A stretch of DNA of 64,000 nt from Yoonia sp035117555 (GCF_035117555.1 NZ_JAYKPK010000003.1:124001-188000), one strand, 5' to 3'. Counted from the stretch's first letter, positions 1 through 9,253 are shown. Notes: a model not told the origin generated them from the letters alone. A program made the numbers and translations.

Positions 1-578
1 AAGCCTTGCGGCGCGGCTGTGGTGCCTTTGACATCAGCGGCGGCGACAGGGGGAAAGTTGACGTTATAGAACAGCCGGTAATCGGCATCATCCCACAGCT
101 GGCTTTGCAGCAATTTGCGCACGACATCGGCGCCATGTGCCGCTGCGGCCTCGAACGGATCATCAAGCTGGGCATTGCCGGGGCCGAAATATTGCGACAG
201 GGCGATGGCGGGCAAGCCTTGCAAGGCCGCCTCCATCGCGCCGCCGATAGTCCCGGAATAAAGCGTGTTTTCCGCTGCGTTATTGCCCCGGTTGACACCG
301 GACAGCACCAGATCGGGGCGGGCATCGATCATCACATCATAGAGCCCCGCAATAACACAATCCGCGGGCGATCCCTCGGCGGCAAAGCGGCGGGGGCCAA
401 GCTCCGCGATCATTGTGGGATGCGTATAGCTGATGCAATGCCCGACACCCGATTGTTCAAAGGCTGGCGCGACAGTCCAGACTTCACCCGATGGCCCTGC
501 GATGTCTTCTGCGATTCGCGTCAGGACCTTCAGTCCCGGCGCGTTGATGCCGTCGTCATTGGTGATCAGAATGCGCAT
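1..578 (-). CDS. surE: 5'/3'-nucleotidase SurE (3' end beyond window)
   Basis: SurE is a metal-dependent phosphatase that removes phosphate from nucleoside 5'- and 3'-monophosphates and is linked to stationary-phase survival. The protein starts MRILITNDDG, with the paired metal-binding Asp8 and Asp9 of the family, and continues with SGVNRGNN, the conserved Asn-containing loop. About 192 residues are inside the window; the family is usually about 250-260, so the C-terminus lies to the left. The start is fixed by the canonical N-terminus. It is the last visible gene of a minus-strand series. Confidence 0.93.
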   Translation of the reverse strand, partial: MRILITNDDGINAPGLKVLTRIAEDIAGPSGEVWTVAPAFEQSGVGHCISYTHPTMIAELGPRRFAAEGSPADCVIAGLYDVMIDARPDLVLSGVNRGNNAAENTLYSGTIGGAMEAALQGLPAIALSQYFGPGNAQLDDPFEAAAAHGADVVRKLLQSQLWDDADYRLFYNVNFPPVAAADVKGTTAAPQG

Positions 579-696
579 AACTCGCCCCTTTTGGTTGGCC
601 AATACCTAGGCGAGGCTGCACGGGGCGGCAAGCCACAGCACCCCCTGCGGACTGGCCTTTTATCGTTTGTGGCTGAAAGGCCCCAAGGGAATGCGG

Positions 697-1341
697 TCAG
701 CGGGAAAGGATTTCGGGCAGCAGGCGGGCGGCCTCACGTGTTGGGTCGATCAATTTGCTGCGGTCTTCGCCGGGGTAGAACCGTGCACGGGTGGCTGTCG
801 GCATCGGGGCAGGTGTCACAATCTGCACGCGGGGGCCGGTTTTCACCGTTTCGGCCTGCCATGATTGCGCCAATGCGATCTGGGCGGTTTTCGTGGCACC
901 ATAAGCGCCGAAAAACGGCTGGCCTGCGCGGGGATCGTCAAAGAAAACAGCCTGACCTTCGAGGCCCAGCAAAGGGCTGACATAGGCGATCAGCCGCGCT
1001 GTCGCCTCGACATTGATGGCCATGGATTTGCTCAGATCCTTGGGCCCGATATGGCCCGCTGGGGCCAATGGGGCAGCATGCACCGCCGTATGCAGCCACA
1101 GATCCAGCTTGCCCCAGCGATCAAAAATACCGCGACAGAGTTGCTGCATCGCTGCGTCGACAGTGATATCCATCGGAGCAAGCGTCGCTGAGCCGCCGGC
1201 TGCCTGAATAGCATCGTCAAGCTCTTCAAGTGCGCCCACGGTTTTGGCCACGGCGATGATATGATGGGTAGGGGCCAAAGCGCGGGCCAAAGCCGCACCC
1301 AGACCGCGCGATGCGCCTGTTATCAATGCTATCTGTGTCAT
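697..1341 (-). CDS. SDR-family NAD(P)-dependent oxidoreductase
   Basis: A classical short-chain dehydrogenase/reductase of 214 residues. The N-terminal Rossmann motif TGASRGLG (about residues 8-15) binds NAD(P), and YGATK in the second half is the catalytic YxxxK. The protein is a little shorter than the usual 240-250 residues of the family. The substrate cannot be read from the sequence. It lies 118 bp upstream of surE on the same strand and 41 bp downstream of a small unknown gene, so co-transcription is possible. Confidence 0.85.
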   Translation of the reverse strand: MTQIALITGASRGLGAALARALAPTHHIIAVAKTVGALEELDDAIQAAGGSATLAPMDITVDAAMQQLCRGIFDRWGKLDLWLHTAVHAAPLAPAGHIGPKDLSKSMAINVEATARLIAYVSPLLGLEGQAVFFDDPRAGQPFFGAYGATKTAQIALAQSWQAETVKTGPRVQIVTPAPMPTATRARFYPGEDRSKLIDPTREAARLLPEILSR

Positions 1342-1382
1342 GGCGGCGGTGTCTGACGAACACGCGCCCGCGTCAAGAGGGA

Positions 1383-1646
1383 TCAGTCCCGCGTGGGCAT
1401 CTGCATGGCCAAAGTGACACCATCAGCGCCGGTCAACAACACCTGGGTTTCGCCGATTGCGGTCACCGTGACGCCCAAGGTGCGGGTGCCCGGGACAATC
1501 CGTTCAACCTTGCCATTGGCTCCTCGGATCAGGGCGGCGGGACCTTCAGTGGTGGACATCAGTCCAATCAGGGTGAGACGGTCAAGAGCAAGAACATCAG
1601 CAGTGGTTGCCTGCGCTTGCGCAAGGGAAGGGTCAGGATCGGCCAT
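1383..1646 (-). CDS. small conserved protein of unknown function
   Basis: An 87-residue protein without signal peptide or membrane segment. The second half (LIRGANGKVERIVPG then VTVTAIGETQVLLT) alternates hydrophobic and polar residues and looks like a small beta fold, reminiscent of the periplasmic domain of PilP/GspC pilus-assembly proteins; that link is a weak inference. It sits between purF and an SDR gene, all on the minus strand. The start chosen is the only Met near the N-terminus, and its ribosome binding site is weak. Codon usage resembles the neighbours, so I take it as a real gene. Confidence 0.6.
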   Translation of the reverse strand: MADPDPSLAQAQATTADVLALDRLTLIGLMSTTEGPAALIRGANGKVERIVPGTRTLGVTVTAIGETQVLLTGADGVTLAMQMPTRD

Positions 1647-1730
1647 AACAACGCTACTCTTTCAGTTTGGTTCCCCGCGATTTGACAGAAAACCGCACAA
1701 AAAGAAAGCCTGTCGCAGAAATACCCAGTC

Positions 1731-1754
1731 AGACGGGCCGAAACTCGCCCGTCT
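1731..1754 (-). terminator. stem-loop 3' of purF
   Basis: AGACGGGC (1731-1738) and GCCCGTCT (1747-1754) form a perfect 8-bp stem with an 8-base loop, starting ten bases past the purF stop codon. There is no run of T after it in the direction of transcription, so this may be a weak terminator or an mRNA 3'-end stabilising hairpin. Confidence 0.4.
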
Positions 1755-1763
1755 CTAAAGCTA

Positions 1764-3233
1764 TTACGCTGCTTCGGTTTTGGTCTGGAAGCCCTGTTCG
1801 ATCATATCCGACGGGGCGACAGGATATTCGCCTGAAAAACATGCATCGCAATAGGCAGGTGCCTTGGGGTCGCGGCCATTCGCCTCGCCCACGGCACGGT
1901 ACAGACCGTCGAGCGAGATGAATTTCAGACTATCCACCCCGATATGCACCCGCATTTCTTCTTCGGTCATGGTCGCGGCGAGCAATTTGTCGCGCTGCGG
2001 TGTGTCGACGCCATAAAAACAAGGCCATGCCGTCGGTGGAGAGGCGATTCTGAAATGCACCTCGGCGGCACCAGCATCAAGGATCATATCCTTGATCTTC
2101 TGGCTGGTGGTGCCGCGCACGACGCTGTCATCGACCAGAATGATCCGTTTTCCGCGCACCAATGCGCGGTTCACGTTCAGTTTCAGCCGCACACCCATGT
2201 TGCGGATTTGCTCGGAAGGTTCGATGAAGGTCCGTCCCATATATTGGTTGCGGATAATCCCCATCGCATAGGGAATCCCTGATTGCAGCGAATAGCCGAT
2301 CGCCGCAGGCGTGCCGCTGTCAGGCACCGGGCAGACCAGATCGGCGTCAACAGGGGCTTCTTTCGCCAGTTCCCGGCCGATATTTTCACGGGTCTCATAG
2401 ACGGATCGGTCGCCAAGGATCGAATCGGGGCGACTGAAATAGACATGCTCGAAAATACAGAACCGTGGTTTCGCTGGGCGGAACGGGAAGTGGCTTTGCA
2501 CACCCCTGTCGCTGATCACCACCATTTCACCCGGTGCGATATCGCGGATGAATTCCGCACCGATGATATCCAGCGCGCAGGTTTCCGAGGACAAAACCCA
2601 ACCATCGCCCAATTGCCCTAGGACCAGTGGACGCACACCCAAAGGATCGCGGCAACCGATCAGTTTCGTGCGGGTCATGGCGACGATGGAAAACGCGCCT
2701 TCGACCTTACGCAAGGCTTCTTCCATGCGGTCAGGGATCGTGCGGCCCATGGACCGGGCCATCAGATGTATGATACATTCGCTGTCGGACGAGCTTTGGA
2801 AAATCGATCCGCGCTCGATCAGTTCCTTGCGCAACGACAAAGCATTGGTAATGTTTCCATTATGCGCCAGCGCAGCACCACCCATCGAAAATTCGCCAAA
2901 GAACGGCTGCACATCGCGGATCGCGGTCTGGCCTTTCGATCCGGCGGTGGAATAGCGCACATGGCCGATCCCGATGGAACCGGGCAGGGTTTCCATGACT
3001 TTCTGATTGGTGAAATTATCCCGCACCAGCCCCATCCGGCGGGCCTGATTAAATCCCGTGTCGAAGTCATGCGTGACGATGCCACCGGCCTCTTGCCCGC
3101 GATGTTGTAGGGCGTGCAGGCCGAGGGCTACGAAATTTGACGCATCGGTGACGCCGACAACGCCAAAGACGCCACATTCCTCCCGCAGTTTATCGTCGTC
3201 ATAGGGATGGGCGGGCAGGTCTTTGCTGGACAA
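1764..3233 (-). CDS. purF: amidophosphoribosyltransferase
   Basis: PurF makes 5-phosphoribosylamine from PRPP and glutamine, the first committed step of purine synthesis. The 489-residue protein has an N-terminal glutaminase domain beginning with ECGVFGVVG. About 19 residues precede the catalytic Cys, which implies propeptide removal as in the Bacillus subtilis-type enzyme. The PRPP motif IILVDDSVVRGTTS is present. Cysteines in KPRFCIFEH and CDACFSGEYP fit the oxygen-sensitive [4Fe-4S] cluster of that type. It follows cvpA on the same strand with 104 bp between, the common cvpA-purF pairing. Confidence 0.97.
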   Translation of the reverse strand: MSSKDLPAHPYDDDKLREECGVFGVVGVTDASNFVALGLHALQHRGQEAGGIVTHDFDTGFNQARRMGLVRDNFTNQKVMETLPGSIGIGHVRYSTAGSKGQTAIRDVQPFFGEFSMGGAALAHNGNITNALSLRKELIERGSIFQSSSDSECIIHLMARSMGRTIPDRMEEALRKVEGAFSIVAMTRTKLIGCRDPLGVRPLVLGQLGDGWVLSSETCALDIIGAEFIRDIAPGEMVVISDRGVQSHFPFRPAKPRFCIFEHVYFSRPDSILGDRSVYETRENIGRELAKEAPVDADLVCPVPDSGTPAAIGYSLQSGIPYAMGIIRNQYMGRTFIEPSEQIRNMGVRLKLNVNRALVRGKRIILVDDSVVRGTTSQKIKDMILDAGAAEVHFRIASPPTAWPCFYGVDTPQRDKLLAATMTEEEMRVHIGVDSLKFISLDGLYRAVGEANGRDPKAPAYCDACFSGEYPVAPSDMIEQGFQTKTEAA

Positions 3234-3337
3234 GGGGCAACTCCGAATCCGAAGGGGGTGATGGCTCCCTCCTTAGTCCCTGTGTGGCGGAGTGTCACGA
3301 AACGATCATGATCCTCCGCCGATTAGCGCGGCGGCAG

Positions 3338-3916
3338 TTACTGCGCGATGGGCTGCGTGACAGGCGCGCCACAATTGCCGACAAGGTTCTGATACTGGCC
3401 GGTGATCCAACCAAGCGCCTGTTCTGGGTTCTGCGCCTCGATCCGGCCGGTCAATTGCGCAAACACACTGGCGGACCGGCTCTGATCCACCATCGCCACC
3501 TGTTGCGCGGCAAAGATCGTGTCATAGACAAAGAAGGCCACCGCGATCAGCAGGATACCGCGCAAGACGCCGAAAAAGAACCCCAACCCCTGATCGACGC
3601 CGCCGATGGCCGATCTTTGCACGACGCTGGAAAACAGCGGCGTGAAGATCGACACGATGATGAGTGCAATAGCAAAGACCGCCGCAAAGGCCGCGATGAT
3701 CGCCAGCTCGCAGCTATCGCCGATGAAATCGCCGATGATCGGGATCTGCCGGACCAAAGGTTCAACCTGCGGCGCAAAGATAAAGGCCACAACAGTGGCC
3801 CCGACCCAGCCCAAAATGGCCATCAACTCGCGCACAAGGCCACGGCTGTAGGCCAATACCCCTGAAAGCAACACGATAATTGCGACGCCTGCGTCGACGA
3901 GTGTAAAGCCGTCCAT
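3338..3916 (-). CDS. cvpA: CvpA family inner-membrane protein
   Basis: A 192-residue membrane protein with four hydrophobic segments: VDAGVAIIVLLSGVLAYSRG near the N-terminus, LMAILGWVGATVVAFIF, a third after LAIIAAFAAVFAIALIIVS, and GFFFGVLRGILLIAVAFFVYD. CvpA proteins are needed for colicin V export in Escherichia coli and are linked to purF and to envelope stress; their biochemical role is unresolved. The start at MDGFTLV is chosen because GGAGA sits about eight bases upstream. An in-frame Met 13 codons earlier has no such site. Confidence 0.88.
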   Translation of the reverse strand: MDGFTLVDAGVAIIVLLSGVLAYSRGLVRELMAILGWVGATVVAFIFAPQVEPLVRQIPIIGDFIGDSCELAIIAAFAAVFAIALIIVSIFTPLFSSVVQRSAIGGVDQGLGFFFGVLRGILLIAVAFFVYDTIFAAQQVAMVDQSRSASVFAQLTGRIEAQNPEQALGWITGQYQNLVGNCGAPVTQPIAQ

Positions 3917-3941
3917 TGGTCTGTCTCCTGCCTGTGACGCT

Positions 3942-5306
3942 TTACCGCGCGCCAAACACTTCTTCTACGAATGCGGCCAAATCATGGGTCTGGCGCAAAG
4001 AAATTCCTTTCACCGCGACCTGCTTGGCCTGATGCGGTGTGATGGCCGAGGTAAAACCAAGTTTTTCGGCCTCTTTCAATCGGTTTTCGGTCTGGGCCAC
4101 CGGACGTAACGCGCCTGATAGGCTGATTTCCCCGAAAATCACTGCTTCTGCAGGTAAAGCGGCGTCCTCGCGGGCTGACACCAATGCCGCTGCCACCGCC
4201 AGATCCGCTGCCGGTTCCGAGATCCGCAAGCCGCCCGCGACGTTCAGATAGACATCAAGCCCGGTGAACGGCACCGCACAGCGCGATTCGAGCACGGCGA
4301 GGATCATGGCAAGCCTGCCCCCATCCCAGCCCACGACCGACCGGCGCGGCTGGCTATGCGGCGACGGGGCGACAAGCGCCTGAATTTCGCACAGCATCGG
4401 CCTTGTGCCTTCGATCCCCGCAAAAACCACCGATCCGGGTGCTGGCTTGCCGCGTTCCGACAGGAACAGGGCGGAGGGGTTCTTCACCTCGGCCAGCCCT
4501 TTGCCCGTCATCTCGAACACGCCGATTTCATCAGCCGGGCCAAAGCGGTTCTTGACCGAGCGCAGGATGCGGAACTGATGCCCGCGTTCGCCTTCGAAAT
4601 AAAGCACGGTATCGACCATATGTTCGACAACGCGGGGGCCTGCGATACTGCCGTCCTTGGTGACATGGCCCACCATGATCACCGACATGCCGTTGCGTTT
4701 GGCGAAACTGGTCAGTTCATGGGCGGAGGCGCGCACCTGCGCCACGCTGCCCGGCGCGGATTCGACATTATCCGCCCACATCGTCTGGATCGAATCGATG
4801 ATCGCCAGATCAGGCTTTTCCGTCTCCAGCGTGGTCAGGATATCGCGCAGATTGGTTTCAGCGGCCAGCCGGACGGGGCTTTTCTCCAACCCCAACCGAC
4901 GCGCCCGCATCTGCACCTGTGCGGTGGATTCCTCGCCCGAGATATAGATCACCTTCAACCCGTTGCGCGCGAACCGCGCCGCGGCCTGCAACAACAGCGT
5001 GGATTTGCCGATGCCCGGATCACCGCCCACCAACAGGGCAGAGGCCTTGACCAAGCCGCCCCCCAGCACACGGTCAAGTTCCGCCACACCCGCCTGCGTG
5101 CGCGGCGGTTCGGGTTCCTGCGTGTCCAGATCGATCAGCGGAATTGCACGGCCCCGCATCCCGCCCAGGGTTTTGCCCTTGGGTCCGCTGGCCAGCGCCT
5201 TGGTTTCATGGATCGTGTTCCAAGCCTGACAGGCATCGCATTGGCCCGACCATTTGGAATAGGCGGCACCGCATTCAGAACAGACAAAGGACAGATCTTT
5301 CGCCAT
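3942..5306 (-). CDS. radA: DNA repair protein RadA
   Basis: RadA is a RecA-like DnaB-type helicase that promotes branch migration in recombination and repair. The 454-residue protein has an N-terminal C4 zinc finger (CSECGAAYSKWSGQCDAC), the Walker A motif GGDPGIGKST, the RadA-specific KNRFG motif (SVKNRFGPADEIG), and a C-terminal Lon-protease-like domain (SGALRPVAQTENRLKEAEKLG). The start MAKDLSFVC matches the family and follows an AAAGG site; the frame is open further upstream but that runs into the PqiA-like gene. It is two bases downstream of that gene and 25 bp upstream of cvpA. Confidence 0.96.
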   Translation of the reverse strand: MAKDLSFVCSECGAAYSKWSGQCDACQAWNTIHETKALASGPKGKTLGGMRGRAIPLIDLDTQEPEPPRTQAGVAELDRVLGGGLVKASALLVGGDPGIGKSTLLLQAAARFARNGLKVIYISGEESTAQVQMRARRLGLEKSPVRLAAETNLRDILTTLETEKPDLAIIDSIQTMWADNVESAPGSVAQVRASAHELTSFAKRNGMSVIMVGHVTKDGSIAGPRVVEHMVDTVLYFEGERGHQFRILRSVKNRFGPADEIGVFEMTGKGLAEVKNPSALFLSERGKPAPGSVVFAGIEGTRPMLCEIQALVAPSPHSQPRRSVVGWDGGRLAMILAVLESRCAVPFTGLDVYLNVAGGLRISEPAADLAVAAALVSAREDAALPAEAVIFGEISLSGALRPVAQTENRLKEAEKLGFTSAITPHQAKQVAVKGISLRQTHDLAAFVEEVFGAR

Positions 5307-5308
5307 TG

Positions 5309-5752
5309 CTACCTTTCGGGGCTGCGCGTGGTCAGGCCCGATATCATGATCGAGGCCAGAATACAGCCGGTGAACAGATAAAGCCCCCAGGCGGTTTCGA
5401 TATGGCCCATGCCTTGGCTTTGAAACACCACCACATAAAGCGCGATCAAGAACACATCCGCCATGCCAAGCTTGCCCAGCCATGCCAGCAGCGGCAGCGC
5501 GCGCGCCGACACCGCACCCCGATGCAGCAGCGCCAAAGCGATGATTTTCACATAGGGGATGATGATCGCCAGCAGGAAGACCAAAAGCGCCAGAAACACG
5601 TCACTGCCCCATAAGGCCCGCACGCCAGAGAACACCGAGATTTCCCGCAAGCCAAACAGCGGCAACAGCCCCGCGCGCAGCAAAGGCGCAAACCATGCGA
5701 CAGGCAGCAGGATCAACAAAGACAGGTTCGCCAGATACAGCGCGCGCTGCAT
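5309..5752 (-). CDS. PqiA-like (paraquat-inducible protein A family) membrane protein
   Basis: A 147-residue protein with four predicted membrane helices, including LSLLILLPVAWFAPLL, VFLALLVFLLAIIIPYVKIIALALL and GLYLFTGCILASIMISGL. The KIIALALLH stretch and the helix pattern match the single-unit PqiA family, which in larger paralogs helps MCE proteins move lipid between membranes. Its ATG overlaps the alr stop as TAATG, so translation is probably coupled, and radA follows after two bases. The exact function of this short form is not known. Confidence 0.75.
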   Translation of the reverse strand: MQRALYLANLSLLILLPVAWFAPLLRAGLLPLFGLREISVFSGVRALWGSDVFLALLVFLLAIIIPYVKIIALALLHRGAVSARALPLLAWLGKLGMADVFLIALYVVVFQSQGMGHIETAWGLYLFTGCILASIMISGLTTRSPER

Positions 5753-6789
5753 TACTTGCCGTAAATCCTGCGGGAATAGCGCCCGCCAAGCTGCGTCAGC
5801 AATTCATAGCCGATGGTGCCAGCCTGACGCGCCACATCATCCACCCGTTGCTGCGGACCGATCAGGGTCAGTGCCTTGGGATCATCTGGCAGGTCGGTCA
5901 CATCGACCGTCATCAGATCCATCGACACCCGACCGACCAAGGCGCAAGGAATATCGCCATGGAAAAACACAGCCTTGTCGGACAAGAACCGCGTGATCCC
6001 GTCCGCATAACCGCCAGAGATCGTGGCGATCCGTGAATCGCGTTCCGCCTGCCAGGTATTGCCGTAGCCCACTACCTCGCCCGCGGCGACATCGCGGATC
6101 TGGATCACCGGGAATTCCAGCGCGACGACCGGCGTCGCATCGGTGAAAGGATCACAACCGTAAAGCCCGATCCCGGGGCGGGTCAGGTCAAAATGATATT
6201 GCGGCCCGAGCAGAATGCCGCCTGTCGCGGCCAAGGATCGTGGCACGCCGATGCCATCTGTCATCATGCGGAAATTTGCCAGTTGATGCGGGTTCATCGG
6301 GTGATCCGGCTCATCGGCACATGCCAGATGGCTCATCACCAGCGTCGGGTTCTGATCCAGCGCGAAACCGGCAATCGCCGCCCATTCCTGCATTTCCATG
6401 CCCAGCCGGTTCATGCCAGTGTCCAGCTGGATACCAAAAGCATGCCCCGGCAAAGTCTCAAAATGATGGGTCAGCTGATCGACGGAATTCAGCATCGGGG
6501 TGAGGTTCAAGGCGCGGATGACCTCCGTGTCACCCTTCATATGCCCCGAAAACACGTTGATTTCCGGGCGCGGCCCTAGTTCTTCGCGGATCGGTGCGGC
6601 CTCTTCGGCGACGGCGACAAAGAATTGCCGCACGCCCGCCTTGAACAAAGCCTTGGCGACATTGGCCGCCCCCAGACCATAGCCATCAGCCTTGATCACC
6701 GCCGCCGTGCGGCAGGTGGTCATCGCATCCAAGGCGCGCCAATTGGCGACGATGGCATCTAGGTCAATGGTCAGGCGTCCGGTGCTCAT
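5752..6789 (-). CDS. alr: alanine racemase
   Basis: Alr interconverts L- and D-alanine with pyridoxal phosphate to supply D-Ala for peptidoglycan. The 345-residue protein starts MSTGRLTIDLDAIVANW and carries the PLP lysine in AVIKADGYGLGA near residue 35. The C-terminal beta domain contains GRVSMDLMTVDVTDLP, a family signature. This start has AAAGGAA nine bases upstream; an in-frame Met 12 codons earlier lacks one. It follows dnaB by 75 bp and overlaps the next gene by one base. Confidence 0.95.
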   Translation of the reverse strand: MSTGRLTIDLDAIVANWRALDAMTTCRTAAVIKADGYGLGAANVAKALFKAGVRQFFVAVAEEAAPIREELGPRPEINVFSGHMKGDTEVIRALNLTPMLNSVDQLTHHFETLPGHAFGIQLDTGMNRLGMEMQEWAAIAGFALDQNPTLVMSHLACADEPDHPMNPHQLANFRMMTDGIGVPRSLAATGGILLGPQYHFDLTRPGIGLYGCDPFTDATPVVALEFPVIQIRDVAAGEVVGYGNTWQAERDSRIATISGGYADGITRFLSDKAVFFHGDIPCALVGRVSMDLMTVDVTDLPDDPKALTLIGPQQRVDDVARQAGTIGYELLTQLGGRYSRRIYGK

Positions 6790-6864
6790 GGCGTTCCTTT
6801 TGGCAGGGGTGATGGGCCGCAGCAAGCGCAGAACAGCGCGCGGGCCATTGCTTGCGCAGAAAGC

Positions 6865-8358
6865 TTAATATTGCGCGTCGCCGCCTTGTTGCCAGGGCTT
6901 GACCAGATTGCCGAAGCGGGTGAATTGCCCTTCAAAGCTCAGCTCCACCGTGCCAATCGGCCCGTGACGCTGCTTGCCGATCACGACTTCAGCCTTGCCA
7001 TGCAGACGTTCCATTTCTTCCTGCCAGGCGGCCATCTTGTCCATCTCATGATCGCCGGGCTTTTCGCGTTCTTTGTAATATTCTTCGCGGAACACGAACA
7101 TGACGACATCGGCATCCTGCTCGATCGAGCCCGATTCGCGCAGATCCGACAATTGCGGGCGCTTGTCTTCGCGGCTTTCGACCTGACGCGATAACTGCGA
7201 CAGGGCGATCACCGGGATGTTGAGTTCCTTGGCAATCGCCTTGAGCCCCATGGTAATCTCGGAAATCTCGTTCACGCGGTTTTCCGACCGTCCGGTGCCG
7301 CGCACCAGTTGCAGGTAATCGACCATCAGCACGTCCAGCCCATGCGTCCGCTTCAACCGCCGTGCGCGGGCCGCAAGCTGCGAAATCGGCAGGGCAGGGG
7401 TATCGTCGATGAACAAAGGGCAGGCTTCCAGCGATTTGGCGGCATCGACGAAACGGCGGAATTCGGTTTCGGTCATGTCGCCCCGGCGGATCTGTTCGGA
7501 TGGCACCTCTGCCGCTTCCGACAGGATCCGCGCGGCAAGCTGTTCGGCGCTCATCTCCAGCGAATAGAACCCGACAACGCCGCCATCGACAGCGCCTTCG
7601 CTGCCATCGGGCAGAATGCCTTTCTTATAGGCTTTGGCGATATTGAACGCGATATTGGTCGCAAGCGAGGTTTTCCCCATCGACGGACGCCCGGCAAGGA
7701 TCAGAAGGTCGGATTTGTGCAAACCGCCCAGTTTCTTATCGAGATCGATCAACCCGGTGGAGACACCTGCCATGCCACCTTCGCGCTGATAGGCGGCATT
7801 GGCGACATTCACCGCATCGGTGACGGCGCGCAGGAAAGACTGAAACCCCTGATCCGTGGTGCCTTGTTCGGCCAAAGCATAAAGTGCCTGTTCAGCCTCG
7901 ACAATCTGATCTTTCGGTTCGCTGTCGACATCGACCTTGGCGGCTTTGTCAGAGATGTTGCGCCCGACCTGGATCAATTCCCGCCGCACTGCCAGATCAT
8001 AGATCATCTGTGCATAATCGCGCGCGGCAAAGGCGGAAATCGCGGCCCCCGCCAGACGGGCAAGATAGGCAGGCCCGCCCAGTTCCTTGAGCCCTTCATC
8101 ATCTTCCAGAAAGGTCTTGAGCGTCACCGGGCTGGCCAGCGCATTCTTGGAAATGCGGGTCGCGGCAGTCTCAAAAATCCGCGCATGGACAGGATCATAA
8201 AAATGCTTTGGCCCGATGATCGAGGCGACCCGGTCAAAGATATCATTATTGGTCAGGATCGCACCCAGAAGCTGTTGTTCAGCCTCGATGGAATGCGGCA
8301 TCAGATCGACGGTGGCCGCAGCAGTGCCACTAGCGTTGAAGGTGGAAATCTCGTTCAT
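6865..8358 (-). CDS. dnaB: replicative DNA helicase DnaB
   Basis: DnaB is the hexameric 5'-3' helicase that unwinds DNA at the replication fork. The 497-residue protein has the N-terminal DnaG-interacting domain (MPHSIEAEQQLLGAILTNN) and the RecA-like motor with Walker A GRPSMGKTS, Walker B (LDVLMVDYLQLV) and the ESGSIEQDADVVMF region. The start MNEISTFNAS has GAGGGA nine bases upstream; the open frame continues further upstream but without family similarity. The upstream region carries DnaA boxes, listed separately. Confidence 0.97.
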   Translation of the reverse strand: MNEISTFNASGTAAATVDLMPHSIEAEQQLLGAILTNNDIFDRVASIIGPKHFYDPVHARIFETAATRISKNALASPVTLKTFLEDDEGLKELGGPAYLARLAGAAISAFAARDYAQMIYDLAVRRELIQVGRNISDKAAKVDVDSEPKDQIVEAEQALYALAEQGTTDQGFQSFLRAVTDAVNVANAAYQREGGMAGVSTGLIDLDKKLGGLHKSDLLILAGRPSMGKTSLATNIAFNIAKAYKKGILPDGSEGAVDGGVVGFYSLEMSAEQLAARILSEAAEVPSEQIRRGDMTETEFRRFVDAAKSLEACPLFIDDTPALPISQLAARARRLKRTHGLDVLMVDYLQLVRGTGRSENRVNEISEITMGLKAIAKELNIPVIALSQLSRQVESREDKRPQLSDLRESGSIEQDADVVMFVFREEYYKEREKPGDHEMDKMAAWQEEMERLHGKAEVVIGKQRHGPIGTVELSFEGQFTRFGNLVKPWQQGGDAQY

Positions 8359-8411
8359 CTTGTCCCTCTTTGATCGGGCTTCTTTAGCAGCGGCGCGGGG
8401 GCAAAAGCCAT

Positions 8412-8555
8412 CATGATAAATCCGTGGACATAACCAGGATAAACCTGTGGATAAACACCTCACGCGGCGCAGCCTACCACATATTGTGGCAGGTCGCTAC
8501 GCAGCCGCTACAAGCAGCAATCTGCCACGATTCGTCCTTGGAATGATGTGGATAA
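8412..8555. promoter_or_regulatory. DnaA-box cluster upstream of dnaB
   Basis: Two exact matches to the DnaA box (TGTGGATAA, reverse complement TTATCCACA) lie at 8446-8454 and 8547-8555. Three degenerate relatives sit just left of the first: CATGATAAA (8412-8420), GTGGACATA (8423-8431) and CAGGATAAA (8435-8443). They occupy the 209-bp gap between the dnaB start and the 3' end of pyrE, so they are placed to control dnaB. The motif matches are visible; the regulatory role is inference. Confidence 0.6.
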
Positions 8556-8567
8556 ATCCCGCCCTGA

Positions 8568-9239
8568 TCAGGCGGAAGGTCGCCAACCAGCGGGATCACG
8601 CAGATAATCTTCCACGGCGGCCAGCGTTTCCGGATCATAAGCGCCGCGCGCCTTGGCCTCGGCCAGCACATCCCACCAGGTGCACAGATGCAGCAGTTGA
8701 ACCCCATGATCGATCAAGGTTTTCTCGACCCCTTCGAAAATCCCATAATAAAAGATCACGGCGGTCGCCGAACAACTCGCGCCGGTTTCACGGATCGCAT
8801 CAACAAAGGACAGTTTCGAACCGCCATCAGTCGTCAGATCCTCAACCAACAATACACGCTGACCTTCTGCCATCACGCCCTCGATACGCGCATTGCGCCC
8901 GTAACCCTTGGGTTTCTTGCGCACGTAAGTCATCGGCAGCGCCAGACGTTCGGCGACCAAAGCGGCAAAAGGAATCCCCGCCGTCTCACCACCGGCGATG
9001 TTGTCGAATGCTTCGAACCCGGCTTCGCGCATGATCGTGACGGTCAGAAAATCCATCAGGGTCGACCGGATGCGGGGATAGGAAATCAGCTTGCGACAAT
9101 CCACATAGGTCGGCGCCTGTTTGCCCGAGGCGTGGGTGAAAGGCTCGCGCGCATTGAAATCAATTGCGCCGATCTCGATCAGCATCGCCGCCGTCAGCCG
9201 CGCCATTTCGGATTTTTCTGGATAGGAGGAGGGGATCAT
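8568..9239 (-). CDS. pyrE: orotate phosphoribosyltransferase
   Basis: PyrE joins orotate to PRPP to make OMP, the fifth step of pyrimidine synthesis. The 223-residue protein has the PRPP-binding motif VLLVEDLTTDGGS, the orotate-side FTHASGKQAPTYVDCRKL segment near residue 35 and YVRKKPKGYG. The start MIPSSYPEKSEM is chosen over an in-frame Met 28 codons upstream because the earlier stretch is encoded by a dispersed repeat and pyrC's hairpin. A weak AAAGAAG site precedes it. It lies just downstream of pyrC, forming a pyrC-pyrE pair. Confidence 0.95.
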   Translation of the reverse strand: MIPSSYPEKSEMARLTAAMLIEIGAIDFNAREPFTHASGKQAPTYVDCRKLISYPRIRSTLMDFLTVTIMREAGFEAFDNIAGGETAGIPFAALVAERLALPMTYVRKKPKGYGRNARIEGVMAEGQRVLLVEDLTTDGGSKLSFVDAIRETGASCSATAVIFYYGIFEGVEKTLIDHGVQLLHLCTWWDVLAEAKARGAYDPETLAAVEDYLRDPAGWRPSA

Positions 9240-9253
9240 CGCGTCTTCTTTCA

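Noticed and set aside
6..980. A 324-codon open frame on the plus strand at the left edge
   Set aside because: It lies opposite surE and part of the SDR gene, both with clear family motifs, and shows no domain of its own.
8412..8555. The DnaA-box cluster as a replication origin
   Set aside because: There is no dnaA, dnaN, parAB, gidA or hemE gene nearby and no AT-rich unwinding region. Control of dnaB is the simpler reading.
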